A DNA stretch of 25,261 nucleotides from a virus. The DNA lies in IMG/VR virus record IMGVR_UViG_3300031999_003250, positions 1 to 25,261 of that record; one strand, written 5' to 3'. The notes beneath the pieces were generated by a model. It was not told the DNA's origin and searched no databases. It saw nothing but the letters and a program-made list of their open reading frames with translations. Of the stretch, positions 1 to 7,685 are shown in pieces (within the stretch, counting starts at the first letter, position 1; each line of letters begins with the position of its first letter). The translations under genes were made by a program, and so were the position numbers.

Positions 1-4
1 TTGG

Positions 5-1573
5 TTGGTATTTCCGGTGAGTGACCCTTGGTGGCGAAATCCGGGTGGAGGCGCCCCGCCGATCAATGGGAGGTTCGACATTTGGAACGAATCCTATACG
101 GATAATGCCGTAGTTCGTACCGCAAGGTTAAATACATGGCCAAGGCATATATATACTCCGATGCCGGCAGAGGCCGAAACCCTGCTCGAGAGGGTCAAAA
201 CCTCCATCCCCAAAAAAAAGCGGGACGCCAAGATTGGCCAAGATGGAAGGATCATCCCTGTCGAAAGGGAAGGCGACAAGTTATACATCGTCAGACTCGA
301 GAAATTCTGGAATTTCCTGCAAAAAAGCCAAAAGGACCAAAAGAGAGAAGTTGTCCTTTACGGCGGCGGAAGGTCGGGAAAGTCATACAGCATCCGTCAA
401 TGGCTGATAGATGGCTCTTGCAGACATAGCGATACTGGGCTTCTCGATCTTGTCGTTATGAAGACGCGAGCCTCTTTGAAAAACGCCGCTTGGGATCCAA
501 TGATCGAGATGCTTCAGAGTTACAGCATACCTTTCGACCAGCATCAGACATATTTGGACATCCATATAGGAAAGAGCCAGATACAGTTTAGAGGACTTGA
601 CGATCCTGAAAAGCTGAAAAGCACAGAATACAATCGAATATGGATAGAAGAAGCAACGAGGCTCGATTTCGAAGACTATCTCCAACTGAAGGTCAGGATG
701 AGTAGACAAGGACCAGTGCCAAACCAAATGATACTCAGTTTCAACCCGATAGATATATTCCACTGGTGCATGACGAGAGTGGTGGAAAGATCGAAATGGG
801 ACAAAACGGTATGTGTCATGCAGAGCAATTACAAGAATAATCGATTCCTCGATCAAGCTTATATTGACAGTCTCGAAGCTCTCAAAGACGCAAATTACAA
901 TTCTTGGCTGATCTACGCAAAAGGGGAGGCGGGGCATCTCGAACATCTTATTTACAGGAATTGGGATGTCATGGATATGATTGCGACTCCTTTGAGGGTA
1001 AAGGAGAACATTGCGACACCGGACTGTTACGGATTGGATTGGGGTTTCAACAACGAAATGGCCCTTGTTGCCTTCTGGCTACATGATGACGAGGATTATA
1101 TCCAGGAAAAGTTATACAGAAGGCTGATGACGCTCGATGATCTGGCCGCATGGATGGAAACGGGCGGGATCGCGAGAGGTGTCGAAATTTTTGCCGACCC
1201 GAGCAATCCAGAGGCAATTGAGAACCTTGGGAGAAGGGGATGGAATGTAGTTCCAGTACCAAGCAATTGTCGTGATGTCAAAGCGGGAATTGACTATTGC
1301 AAGGGAAGGAAGCTACATGTTATTTGGGGATCGGACAATATCATAAAAGAGATACAGAGTTACAGCTACAAGACGAAGAAGGACAGAAGCGGCGGAGAGG
1401 AGCATGTCATAGACGAGCCGGTGAAGTTCAACGATCATCTCATGGATGCGATGAGATACGCGAGATATGCATTGAAGATGTCAAGCGGCCAGCCTTTCAG
1501 TGGCGATAGCATAGAAATGCAGATGGAGGAATCATTATGGGCAAAAAAGCAGAGAGATCCGATGTTTCTGTGA
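5..1573 (+). CDS. terL: Terminase large subunit (packaging ATPase/nuclease), 5' end uncertain
   Basis: Motor that pumps viral DNA into the prohead through the portal and cuts the concatemer. Numbering from TTG 5, the ATPase domain shows a Walker A motif GGGRSGKS at residues 120-127 and a Walker B segment RIWIEEAT at 211-218 with two acidic residues. The C-terminal RNase H-like nuclease shows acidic positions D345 (in DWGFNN), D398 (in FADPSNPE) and D477/D481 (in FNDHLMDAM). The roughly 119 residues before Walker A are longer than usual for the family. The frame is open to the left edge, so the gene may begin outside the window. GTG at 17 is another plausible start because it would overlap a TGA in the next frame, a coupling pattern used elsewhere here. 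The portal gene overlaps its end by 37 bases. The family call is secure; the start is not. Confidence 0.93.
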   Translation: MVFPVSDPWWRNPGGGAPPINGRFDIWNESYTDNAVVRTARLNTWPRHIYTPMPAEAETLLERVKTSIPKKKRDAKIGQDGRIIPVEREGDKLYIVRLEKFWNFLQKSQKDQKREVVLYGGGRSGKSYSIRQWLIDGSCRHSDTGLLDLVVMKTRASLKNAAWDPMIEMLQSYSIPFDQHQTYLDIHIGKSQIQFRGLDDPEKLKSTEYNRIWIEEATRLDFEDYLQLKVRMSRQGPVPNQMILSFNPIDIFHWCMTRVVERSKWDKTVCVMQSNYKNNRFLDQAYIDSLEALKDANYNSWLIYAKGEAGHLEHLIYRNWDVMDMIATPLRVKENIATPDCYGLDWGFNNEMALVAFWLHDDEDYIQEKLYRRLMTLDDLAAWMETGGIARGVEIFADPSNPEAIENLGRRGWNVVPVPSNCRDVKAGIDYCKGRKLHVIWGSDNIIKEIQSYSYKTKKDRSGGEEHVIDEPVKFNDHLMDAMRYARYALKMSSGQPFSGDSIEMQMEESLWAKKQRDPMFL

Positions 1574-2946
1574 AAAATGTCAAAACCGCGTCCGGCCGGC
1601 CGGTCACGGTGAAAAAGCAGACTCCCAGGGAATTGATGTCTTTTGTCGAAAAAGGAGGGAAAATCGTCGGGCATGGCGGAAGCGGCGAGGAATATTTCAT
1701 GTCCCAGACGGGATATTACATAAAGCCGCAAATTGACGGGAAGCTCGTTCTCGACATGACGAAGAACGAGTATGTTGCTCTTGGGGTGAGATCGTACATA
1801 AATCTCTGTTTCACCGAGAAACCGAAGTATCATGTCTATGATTCGGACATGAAAGAGGATTACGAGCTTGCACTCGAGATGGAAAAGGCTTTCGAGCATC
1901 CAAGCGTCGAATTGTTCTCGAAAATGAAGCTGACAGCCAAGGACATCTATCAATGGGGCTGTTTCCTGTATCAGCATGGATGGATCGCGAACATGGATGG
2001 TTGGGTCGTACCCGCTTACATCCGGCGCCTTCCCCCTGAAACCTTCCTCAACCCGCCTCCAATTTACAAATTGTATGCGGAATTGATGAAAGGGATATGC
2101 ATCACGGAAAGCGGGGAGGTGCAATTCTGGCAGACGTGGTCCGACAACATGGTCCACAAGCTCATAGATGTCACGATCCTTCGGGATCCAACGATGCCGG
2201 GTCTTTCCGGGGAGTCCAAGCTCATACCGGTCATCCCATTGGTCCAGCTAATGGACTTCTGCTGGAAGGCGCAATCCCAGAAGATAAACAGGGTCGGCGC
2301 CCCGGCATTATTCGTGAAATTCACCCAAGCTCCTGTCCAGATACCCGGAAAGAGGGACGATTTGAAGCTTGCGAGATTGATAATGGACAATTGGGGGAAA
2401 GAGGCCCAGTACGTTCTGAGAGAGAACATGGAGATCGTCCAACTCGATTTCCCCGACAACCAATCCGCGATCCAGACGATAGAGGAATTACGCAAGGATA
2501 TAATGGAGCATTTCAATCCTGCGACCTTCCTTGTCAAAGAAGGGGGGACGATCGGAGGCGCGGACACCGGAAAGATGAATCTCATCAAGCTCGCGATACA
2601 AAACTCCAATGCAATGATCGCGATGCTGTGGCAACCGATGTGCCAGGAGTTTCTCGATCGCAACGGGTATGAAGGATATACAGTCCGTCTCGAGCTTCCT
2701 GCGCCCGAGCCCGACAGATCCAGCGTCAATGTTCTCAGAGCCCAAGCGGGATTTCAGATGGGTGTTCTCACAACCGACGAAGGAAGGGGTCTTCTCGGAT
2801 TCCCCGAAGCGACACCGGAAGTGAAAGCCGCCCTCGAGGAGGAAGCGGAGAAGAAGGCGCAGAGGATACCCGGCGTCAAGAGGCCCGGAGAGGGGATCTC
2901 GAGGCAGAAGGTCGAAACGGCGAATAAGGACGAGGGTGAAGGCTGA
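1537..2946 (+). CDS. Portal protein
   Basis: Dodecameric ring at the capsid vertex through which DNA enters and leaves; docking site for terminase and neck. The 469-aa length, the position directly after the large terminase and the overall pattern fit Caudoviricetes portals: an N-terminal region with many aromatics, a central stretch around PLVQLMDFCWKAQSQKI resembling the portal stem helix region, and a late segment ATFLVKEGGTIGGADTGKM followed by a long helix. The C-terminus is a charged, Glu/Lys-rich tail. A GGAGG ribosome binding site lies about 6 bases before ATG 1537. No catalytic motifs are expected. The call rests on context and general pattern rather than a signature motif. Confidence 0.85.
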   Translation: MGKKAERSDVSVKNVKTASGRPVTVKKQTPRELMSFVEKGGKIVGHGGSGEEYFMSQTGYYIKPQIDGKLVLDMTKNEYVALGVRSYINLCFTEKPKYHVYDSDMKEDYELALEMEKAFEHPSVELFSKMKLTAKDIYQWGCFLYQHGWIANMDGWVVPAYIRRLPPETFLNPPPIYKLYAELMKGICITESGEVQFWQTWSDNMVHKLIDVTILRDPTMPGLSGESKLIPVIPLVQLMDFCWKAQSQKINRVGAPALFVKFTQAPVQIPGKRDDLKLARLIMDNWGKEAQYVLRENMEIVQLDFPDNQSAIQTIEELRKDIMEHFNPATFLVKEGGTIGGADTGKMNLIKLAIQNSNAMIAMLWQPMCQEFLDRNGYEGYTVRLELPAPEPDRSSVNVLRAQAGFQMGVLTTDEGRGLLGFPEATPEVKAALEEEAEKKAQRIPGVKRPGEGISRQKVETANKDEGEG

Positions 2947-3215
2947 TGGTCGCATTCGACGAGAAGAAATACATAAACGGGGTCACAGGCAGGGTCAGAA
3001 TTACCCCCGATTCACCCATCCTCGAATTTGACCTTCTTCTTTTCAAGGATGGATCCGGCATAATGGTCGAGTTGAGAGTCCCGGGCTCGAAAGCCAAGCT
3101 CATGCCAGTGAAGATAGACACGCGCATGATGGTCGCAACCGCACTCAAGACCCTGAAGATAGAAAAGCTCGAAGCGGAATCGGGCGCTGATGAAATCAAG
3201 GGATTGGCGTCATAA
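2946..3215 (+). CDS. Hypothetical 89-aa protein
   Basis: I do not recognise this protein. The ATG shares one base with the portal stop (TGATG), so translation is probably coupled to the portal. The sequence alternates hydrophobic and polar residues in its first 55 positions (for example ILEFDLLLF, IMVELRVPG), which suggests a small beta-rich domain, followed by one amphipathic helix. There are no cysteines, signal peptide or membrane segments. A role in capsid assembly is only an inference from position. Confidence 0.72.
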   Translation: MVAFDEKKYINGVTGRVRITPDSPILEFDLLLFKDGSGIMVELRVPGSKAKLMPVKIDTRMMVATALKTLKIEKLEAESGADEIKGLAS

Positions 3216-3547
3216 TGGTCGAGATCGTCTATTCAAAAGCCAGATACTTCCCCGACGGGATGAGGACGATAGCTGTGAATCTGGGCAGTATCGATAGTCC
3301 GACGGCCATTCAGGTCGGGGATTTGACAGTCAACGTCGATGAGATAATTTCGATGATCGAGGAAGCGGAGAGACAGATATCCGAGAAGAAGGAGTTGAGC
3401 ATCCAGAAGAAACTTGTGAAGGATCCCAAAACCCGCCTCGAGGCGCTGAAAGGCCAGAAGCTCAAATTGGAGGAAGGGATCAGATTACTATCAGCCGAGA
3501 TCATGAAGGCAGAGGAAGCGATAGGTGACAGGGAGGGAAGGGTTTGA
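3215..3547 (+). CDS. Hypothetical 110-aa protein with C-terminal coiled coil
   Basis: Not recognised. The start overlaps the previous stop (TAATG). Residues 1-45 look beta-rich. From about residue 45 to the end the protein is strongly charged and helical, with leucine/isoleucine spacing typical of a coiled coil (ISMIEEAERQISEKKEL, then LEALKGQKLKLEEGIRLL). It is followed by a TTGA-overlapped gene. A structural or assembly-factor role near the portal is possible, but nothing in the sequence proves it. Confidence 0.72.
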   Translation: MVEIVYSKARYFPDGMRTIAVNLGSIDSPTAIQVGDLTVNVDEIISMIEEAERQISEKKELSIQKKLVKDPKTRLEALKGQKLKLEEGIRLLSAEIMKAEEAIGDREGRV

Positions 3548-3819
3548 CGAAATTCAGGGCAACGGCAAGGGCGATCGCGCAAAAGTACAGCATGGCTTAT
3601 GACTACCCGAATGATCTTTATGATCCAAAGAAGGACCAGGACGAGATCAACGCGGACAACAGGATGAACACTCCTCGCATAAGTGTCGTGTTCGGGCCGA
3701 AGGAGAAGCAGGGCGAAGTCCTCGAGGCGGTAATCCCCGACAAGTATGCAAAGCACCTGCTCAAGAGGACATTGGAGAAGGATCCCTTCATAGAAGTCGT
3801 TCCCACCGAGAAGAAATAG
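3544..3819 (+). CDS. Hypothetical 91-aa protein, TTG start
   Basis: Not recognised. It begins at TTG 3544, whose last two bases form part of the previous gene's TGA (TTGA), with GGAGGGAAGG just upstream as a strong ribosome binding site. The product is soluble, charged and mixed alpha/beta, with no cysteines or membrane segments. A short acidic stretch (YDPKKDQDEINADN) sits in the middle. It ends in a Lys-rich tail only 8 bases before the probable start of the CxxCxxCC protein. Confidence 0.68.
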   Translation: MTKFRATARAIAQKYSMAYDYPNDLYDPKKDQDEINADNRMNTPRISVVFGPKEKQGEVLEAVIPDKYAKHLLKRTLEKDPFIEVVPTEKK

Positions 3820-3827
3820 GTGGGACC

Positions 3828-4397
3828 ATCCTTTTCAAAATAGGCGCCCGTATCTTCCGGCGGGACGGTGAGTGCAATCGCTGTGGATATTGCTGTAACT
3901 CTGATTATGTGAATTTACAGCAATACCTTCAGAGAAACAACAGATATCGGAGGAAATTCGGGGCTCCGATGTCCGGCAAATGCCGATCCATGCAAAGATC
4001 CGATGACGGCAAGCCGACATGCACCAATTATCAGGAACGAGCTGGAGGTTGTCGGAGATTCCCCTGGCACCCGGACCAGCTTTCCAATACGACCCGCGCG
4101 GACCTTCCGAGGATGCCGATATTCAATACCCCGAAACCCCCGACCATAAGATCGAGGGAGTTGGGGATGAAGGATGGTATGAAGGTATTGCAACAGGAAT
4201 TGGAGGATAAGAGCATTAAGATTGGTGATCTGAAGATAATCGGTTGGGCGCCCTTCTCTAGCGTCTGCTCTTACACATTCGTGGACGTCACGGAATGGTA
4301 TAGGTCTTTGAAGATCAAGCCTGATGTTCGCCAGGAGATCAAACCCTACGTAGTTTATCATGATATAGGAGATGGGGCTGGTTTCTTTGATAAATGA
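3828..4397 (+). CDS. CxxCxxCC (YkgJ-type) metal-binding protein, near-cognate start
   Basis: The frame encodes CNRCGYCCN about 18 codons into the open region, then KPTCTNYQ and GCRRFPWHP. This order (CxxCxxCC, a later C-x-x-Y, then CR-FPW) is the signature of the YkgJ/UPF0153 zinc- or iron-chelating family. The first canonical start in frame is GTG 3909, which would remove the CxxCxxCC motif, so the real start must lie upstream. No ATG, GTG or TTG exists there in frame. ATC 3828, preceded by AGGTGGG at 3818-3824, is my best guess; ATA 3840 is the alternative, and a frameshift from the preceding gene or a sequence error is possible. The last 100 residues form a second domain I do not recognise. 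The biochemical role of the family is poorly defined; presence among head genes is unusual. Confidence 0.7.
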   Translation: MLFKIGARIFRRDGECNRCGYCCNSDYVNLQQYLQRNNRYRRKFGAPMSGKCRSMQRSDDGKPTCTNYQERAGGCRRFPWHPDQLSNTTRADLPRMPIFNTPKPPTIRSRELGMKDGMKVLQQELEDKSIKIGDLKIIGWAPFSSVCSYTFVDVTEWYRSLKIKPDVRQEIKPYVVYHDIGDGAGFFDK

Positions 4398-4668
4398 TCG
4401 AGTTTGCCAGCTTTGCGGCGGGGATACTGGCGAAAAAGGCCCGAAGTTCATCGCAGAGACGGGAAGGATACCGTTCTGCGCCTATTGCGCGGGCGTGATA
4501 TCCAATTGGTTGCACAGGAATGGCAGATCCAAATGCATAGTTGAAGTCGATGTGGAGGTATATCAGGCCAGCCAGAAGTCCCCGATCCGTCTTTTGAGGG
4601 GAAGGCCGAATGGAAGGCCCAAGAAAAACTGCATTTATTATCCAATGGACAATCCACTGAACGCATGA
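4372..4668 (+). CDS. Zinc-ribbon protein with AT-hook-like tail
   Basis: Small protein (98 aa from ATG 4372, or 93 aa from TTG 4387, which is better spaced from the purine-rich GGAGATGGGG). Two CxxC pairs, CQLC at residues 12-15 and CAYC at 36-39, form a typical zinc-ribbon pattern; two further cysteines lie at 55 and 87. Near the C-terminus RGRPNGRPKK resembles an AT-hook, which suggests binding to DNA. It overlaps the CxxCxxCC gene by 26 bases and ends just before the capsid promoter. A regulatory or DNA-organising role is inference; the specific function is unknown. Confidence 0.65.
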   Translation: MGLVSLINDRVCQLCGGDTGEKGPKFIAETGRIPFCAYCAGVISNWLHRNGRSKCIVEVDVEVYQASQKSPIRLLRGRPNGRPKKNCIYYPMDNPLNA

Positions 4669-4700
4669 ATGGATAATTCGCCTATTTATTCCGAAAAAGG

Positions 4701-4731
4701 TATAATAATGCTCTTTTCAGTATTCGTGATG
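4701..4731 (+). promoter_or_regulatory. Archaeal-type TATA promoter for the capsid operon
   Basis: TATAATAA at 4701-4708 is centred about 26.5 bases before GTG 4731, which is the canonical archaeal distance from TATA box to transcription start. The protease gene would then be translated from a leaderless mRNA, consistent with the absence of a Shine-Dalgarno site before GTG 4731. The surrounding 40 bases are AT-rich compared with the flanking genes. Confidence 0.5.
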
Positions 4732-5753
4732 TGGCAGACCTGAAGACATTCGGAGGCGACCTGTCAGGCAAAGGCGGGAAGCTCACCATTCTCCACAAAT
4801 TGAACCAACAGGCGGGAAAGTGGTATCTGAATGCCGACAAATTCGCACCAAACATCAAATCTTGGGACAAAGTCCCCGTGATTTTCGCCAAGGACCATCC
4901 GACTGTCAGGGCAATGTCCGATCTGAAGGGCGCCCTTGAATCCTGTGGCGGGAAACTGATGGGGTATCCGAGCAATGTGAGGTTGGAGGGGACCGGGCAT
5001 CCAAAGCTCCTCGCGGACCTTCCGATCAACGACGCGGTCGCGCAATCCTACTATGACAGGGGGATACTCTCCCCTTCAACTGGATTCGATGCGGAAGATG
5101 ACGGTTCTCATCTGACAAGTGATGTCATACCAGATCACATCCTCCTTTTCCCCGAAGATTCCACCCACAAGCCCGGAGATCCGGCCTCGATGATGTTCCA
5201 GGAGCCAATTCCCACATGGGCCGGAGAGATAAAAGGGATGGTTTCCAAGATATTCACAAAGATCACCAATTCAAGCTCGGAGGCAACAGATATGGACGAA
5301 AAGGAGATGAAAGCATTCCAGGAGAAGATGGCCGAACAACTGAAGACCTTCGAGGCCGAAAAGCTCGCTCTCAACAAGACGATCGAGGAAAAGGACAAGT
5401 TGCTCAAGGAATTTCTCGCGAAAGCCGAGCAGGAGAAGAAGGACAACACCTGGAAGACCATGACCGCTACCGGGAAGGTGCCGAAGGGCTGGCTCACCGG
5501 GAAGGTCAAGCAGAAGGTCGATGGGAAGGACGTCGAGATCGACCGCGCGGCCGAGACTCGCAAGGAGTTTGAGGCGGATCCCGCCTCTTTCGCCATCAGG
5601 ATCCTCAAGTTCCAGGAGCAGAACGGCGATGTCGGCGCGAACGCCGGCGAAGGGGCCGGCGAGGAAAACGCTCCCCCGGCCGCGGATGTCCCCGCGGTGA
5701 AGACGATAGGCGCCCCGCAGGATTGGGACGACAAGACCGGCCAGTACAAGTAA
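4731..5753 (+). CDS. Prohead protease fused to scaffold protein
   Basis: 340-aa protein expected to act inside the procapsid: the N-terminal part cleaves head proteins and the C-terminal part guides shell assembly. Residues 45-155 match the pattern of DUF2213-type viral prohead proteases: KDHP with H56, then GGKLMGYPSNV, ADLPINDAVA, ILSPSTGFD with S114 or S116, and PDHILLFP with H136 followed by a Pro-Gly-Asp segment. Residues 188-240 are a Glu/Lys-rich coiled coil typical of scaffold proteins; residues 300-325 are a Gly/Ala/Pro-rich linker. The start is GTG 4731, supported by TATA spacing. It is followed by the decoration protein and the major capsid protein, as in many tailed phages. Which serine is the nucleophile is not certain. 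Confidence 0.82.
   Translation: MADLKTFGGDLSGKGGKLTILHKLNQQAGKWYLNADKFAPNIKSWDKVPVIFAKDHPTVRAMSDLKGALESCGGKLMGYPSNVRLEGTGHPKLLADLPINDAVAQSYYDRGILSPSTGFDAEDDGSHLTSDVIPDHILLFPEDSTHKPGDPASMMFQEPIPTWAGEIKGMVSKIFTKITNSSSEATDMDEKEMKAFQEKMAEQLKTFEAEKLALNKTIEEKDKLLKEFLAKAEQEKKDNTWKTMTATGKVPKGWLTGKVKQKVDGKDVEIDRAAETRKEFEADPASFAIRILKFQEQNGDVGANAGEGAGEENAPPAADVPAVKTIGAPQDWDDKTGQYK
5292..5753 (+). CDS. Internal in-frame start: free scaffold protein (nested)
   Basis: ATG 5292 (Met188 of the protease-scaffold) is preceded by GGAGG at 5279-5283 with eight bases between, a ribosome binding site better than that of the full-length gene. Translation here would give a 153-aa scaffold lacking the protease domain and starting exactly at the coiled coil. 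Nested scaffold genes inside protease genes are known in lambda (Nu3 within C). Inferred from sequence only. Confidence 0.5.
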   Translation: MDEKEMKAFQEKMAEQLKTFEAEKLALNKTIEEKDKLLKEFLAKAEQEKKDNTWKTMTATGKVPKGWLTGKVKQKVDGKDVEIDRAAETRKEFEADPASFAIRILKFQEQNGDVGANAGEGAGEENAPPAADVPAVKTIGAPQDWDDKTGQYK

Positions 5754-5798
5754 TCAAGCTCAACAGGAAGGAGAGAAATCGGAAAGGGAGGATGGAAT

Positions 5799-6674
5799 AT
5801 GTCAGACGCGACAGGACACAGCACCCCAACGGGCAAGATAATCGACTACGGAACGCCCCTCATCAAGATGGAAAAGAACGTCGAGACCGCGGCCAATGTA
5901 TACTCGGGCCGGCTCGTCGCAAAGGGGACATCCGATTACGATATCAAGGTCGGAGACGGAATAGATGCCGTTCCGATCGCATGGGCGCTCTACGAGCAGG
6001 AGAGCCCGGAATTTAAGAAGGATTCCTGGGCCACCGTCTACAACGTCAACGACAAGATCAAAGTTGGACGGGGCGGAAACTTCTGCATATACGCCTGGAT
6101 GCCGAAAGGCTTCGAGGCAAGACAGGGGGACAAGATGTTCTCCTTCACCGCAGGACAGGTAGTCCCCGGCCAGACCCTCGATGGCCAACCCGCGATCGCC
6201 ATCCCGTTCTCGAAGAACACCAGCGAGACGGACACCAATGTGGACTTCGCGCTCGCGATGGTCGTATCCGATGTCAGGCTCCTGGTCGAAACCGCCGCGG
6301 TATCCGCGACGGTCACAGTCGGCCTTCTGGCTTCGGAATCAGGTGACGCCGATGGCTTCCTCGTCGCGGAGATAGCCGCGGTAGCCGGCCTCGTTCCCCA
6401 TGAGAACGGCGCAGGATCGGCGATCATCACCCAAGGAGTCTTCCTGTCTCCCGTAGTTGGCAAGGATGCCAACACCAAGTACTTCTCCACTCCCAAGGAG
6501 AAGCGGATAGACGGGACCGCGATATCCCCGAGTTACAACACCTCCTCCCACACCATCGCCGGAAGGCTTCTGTTCAAGATGCAAAATTCCGGCATCAGGG
6601 AAGTCGGGGTGGCCGAAGAATCGGTCAGTTCCGTCGCCGCGGCCGCGAGGATCTGGGTGAGGAACACCCTGTAA
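5799..6674 (+). CDS. Capsid decoration/cement protein with Ig-like C-terminal part
   Basis: 291-aa protein between scaffold and major capsid protein, the usual place for head decoration proteins. Residues 24-60 (ETAANVYSGRLVAKGT followed by DYDIKVGDGI) resemble capsid-cement proteins of the DUF2190 kind, in which a short beta-barrel binds the shell surface. The C-terminal 120 residues are Ser/Thr/Ala/Val-rich and look like an additional beta-sandwich. GGGAGGA at 5786-5792 precedes ATG 5799 by 6 bases. The exact family is inferred from pattern and position. Confidence 0.75.
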   Translation: MSDATGHSTPTGKIIDYGTPLIKMEKNVETAANVYSGRLVAKGTSDYDIKVGDGIDAVPIAWALYEQESPEFKKDSWATVYNVNDKIKVGRGGNFCIYAWMPKGFEARQGDKMFSFTAGQVVPGQTLDGQPAIAIPFSKNTSETDTNVDFALAMVVSDVRLLVETAAVSATVTVGLLASESGDADGFLVAEIAAVAGLVPHENGAGSAIITQGVFLSPVVGKDANTKYFSTPKEKRIDGTAISPSYNTSSHTIAGRLLFKMQNSGIREVGVAEESVSSVAAAARIWVRNTL

Positions 6675-6732
6675 AGGAGTCACGCTCAAAAAGGAAAAGT
6701 GGAGGACAGAAAAGAAACAGGGGGCATAGACA

Positions 6733-7626
6733 ATGGCGAACACATCACGTGAGAATGCTTGCAGATACCTCGACAGCCAGATGGTCCCGCCGATGCGGTA
6801 CGCCGCGATCGCGCGCGGGCTCTACAACAAGGTAGTCACCCTCCCGGCCGGAAAGACCAGCGTGGACTTCGACACAATTTCCGAGATGGGCGATGCCCTG
6901 ATGGAGTACCACATCCCAACGGGAGACATGGGATTCGACAACATCAACGTCATACCGACAGTCCTCCGCGTCCCCAACATCTTCAAGGGATGGAAGCTGG
7001 AAAGGGCGGAATTGAACGCCTACCTGTCCGAGGGGAAGCAGATTGCGGCCGAAAGCGCGATCTCCGCAATGTACGTCATGCTCAAAAAGGAGGAGAATTT
7101 CCTTCTTCAGGGCTGGTACAATCCGGCCGGCACGAAGCTCCTGGACGGGCTGTATTCCGGGGCCGGCAACGACTACGCGACCGCAAAGGCCTTCTCCACC
7201 GATGGCCTCCCCACTGACGCGGTCCTCGGAGGACTGGCCCTCAACGACGCGGACGGCGTCCCCCCCATGAATTACAACCTGATCCTCAACCCGACACAGT
7301 TCAGGCTCCTTCAGGCCAACGTCTCGACCACAAGCAACTACAATGAGATGGAAAATATCATGAAGATCCTCAATCCCATGCCCGGGCTTCAGGGAAGGAT
7401 CATCAACGATGCCAAAGGAAACATCGTCGCGGGGACCGGCCTTCTGGTGCCTGTCGATGTGACCGGCGCCTTCTTCGATCTGGTAGTCTGCGAGCAACCG
7501 CAGAACATCTTCGCAAACGAGAAGTGGCCCGGAAAAGGCCCGATAGAGGCGATGGTCTTCGAGGCGATAGTCCCGAGGATCAAACAGGCAGTTTCCCTCT
7601 GCAAACTGTCCAATATAAGCGGGTAG
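6733..7626 (+). CDS. Major capsid protein (HK97 fold)
   Basis: 297-aa shell protein. Position after scaffold and decoration protein, length and sequence pattern all fit HK97-fold capsid proteins: an N-terminal helical region, a long central domain containing MNYNLILNPTQFRLLQ (the NL-L-P segment common in this fold), and a C-terminal strand-rich end IEAMVFEAIVPRIKQAVS. AGGGGG precedes the ATG. Codon choice is strongly C-ending and biased, as expected for the most highly expressed gene. A GC-rich hairpin follows the stop. Confidence 0.88.
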   Translation: MANTSRENACRYLDSQMVPPMRYAAIARGLYNKVVTLPAGKTSVDFDTISEMGDALMEYHIPTGDMGFDNINVIPTVLRVPNIFKGWKLERAELNAYLSEGKQIAAESAISAMYVMLKKEENFLLQGWYNPAGTKLLDGLYSGAGNDYATAKAFSTDGLPTDAVLGGLALNDADGVPPMNYNLILNPTQFRLLQANVSTTSNYNEMENIMKILNPMPGLQGRIINDAKGNIVAGTGLLVPVDVTGAFFDLVVCEQPQNIFANEKWPGKGPIEAMVFEAIVPRIKQAVSLCKLSNISG

Positions 7627-7645
7627 AGGAATCGAGATACATCTC

Positions 7646-7665
7646 GGGGCCGGAACGCCGGCCCC
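7646..7665 (+). terminator. GC-rich hairpin after the major capsid gene
   Basis: GGGGCCGG at 7646-7653 and CCGGCCCC at 7658-7665 form a perfect 8-bp stem with a 4-base loop, starting 20 bases after the capsid stop codon. A smaller GAGAT/ATCTC inverted repeat lies just upstream. There is no long T-run after the stem, so it may act as a partial terminator or as an mRNA-stabilising 3' end for the capsid transcript. Confidence 0.55.
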
Positions 7666-7685
7666 CTTACCTCTGAGGCTACAAT

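Noticed and set aside
383-946. Long minus-strand open frame opposite the large terminase
   Set aside because: It is the mirror of a clearly coding + strand gene, has no ribosome binding site, and its product resembles nothing; the same applies to all other minus-strand frames in the window.
4708-4743. 11-codon leader peptide (ATG 4708) with an AAAAAGG upstream
   Set aside because: The same bases are better explained as a TATA promoter with a leaderless start at GTG 4731; if transcription starts there, this short frame is not even transcribed.
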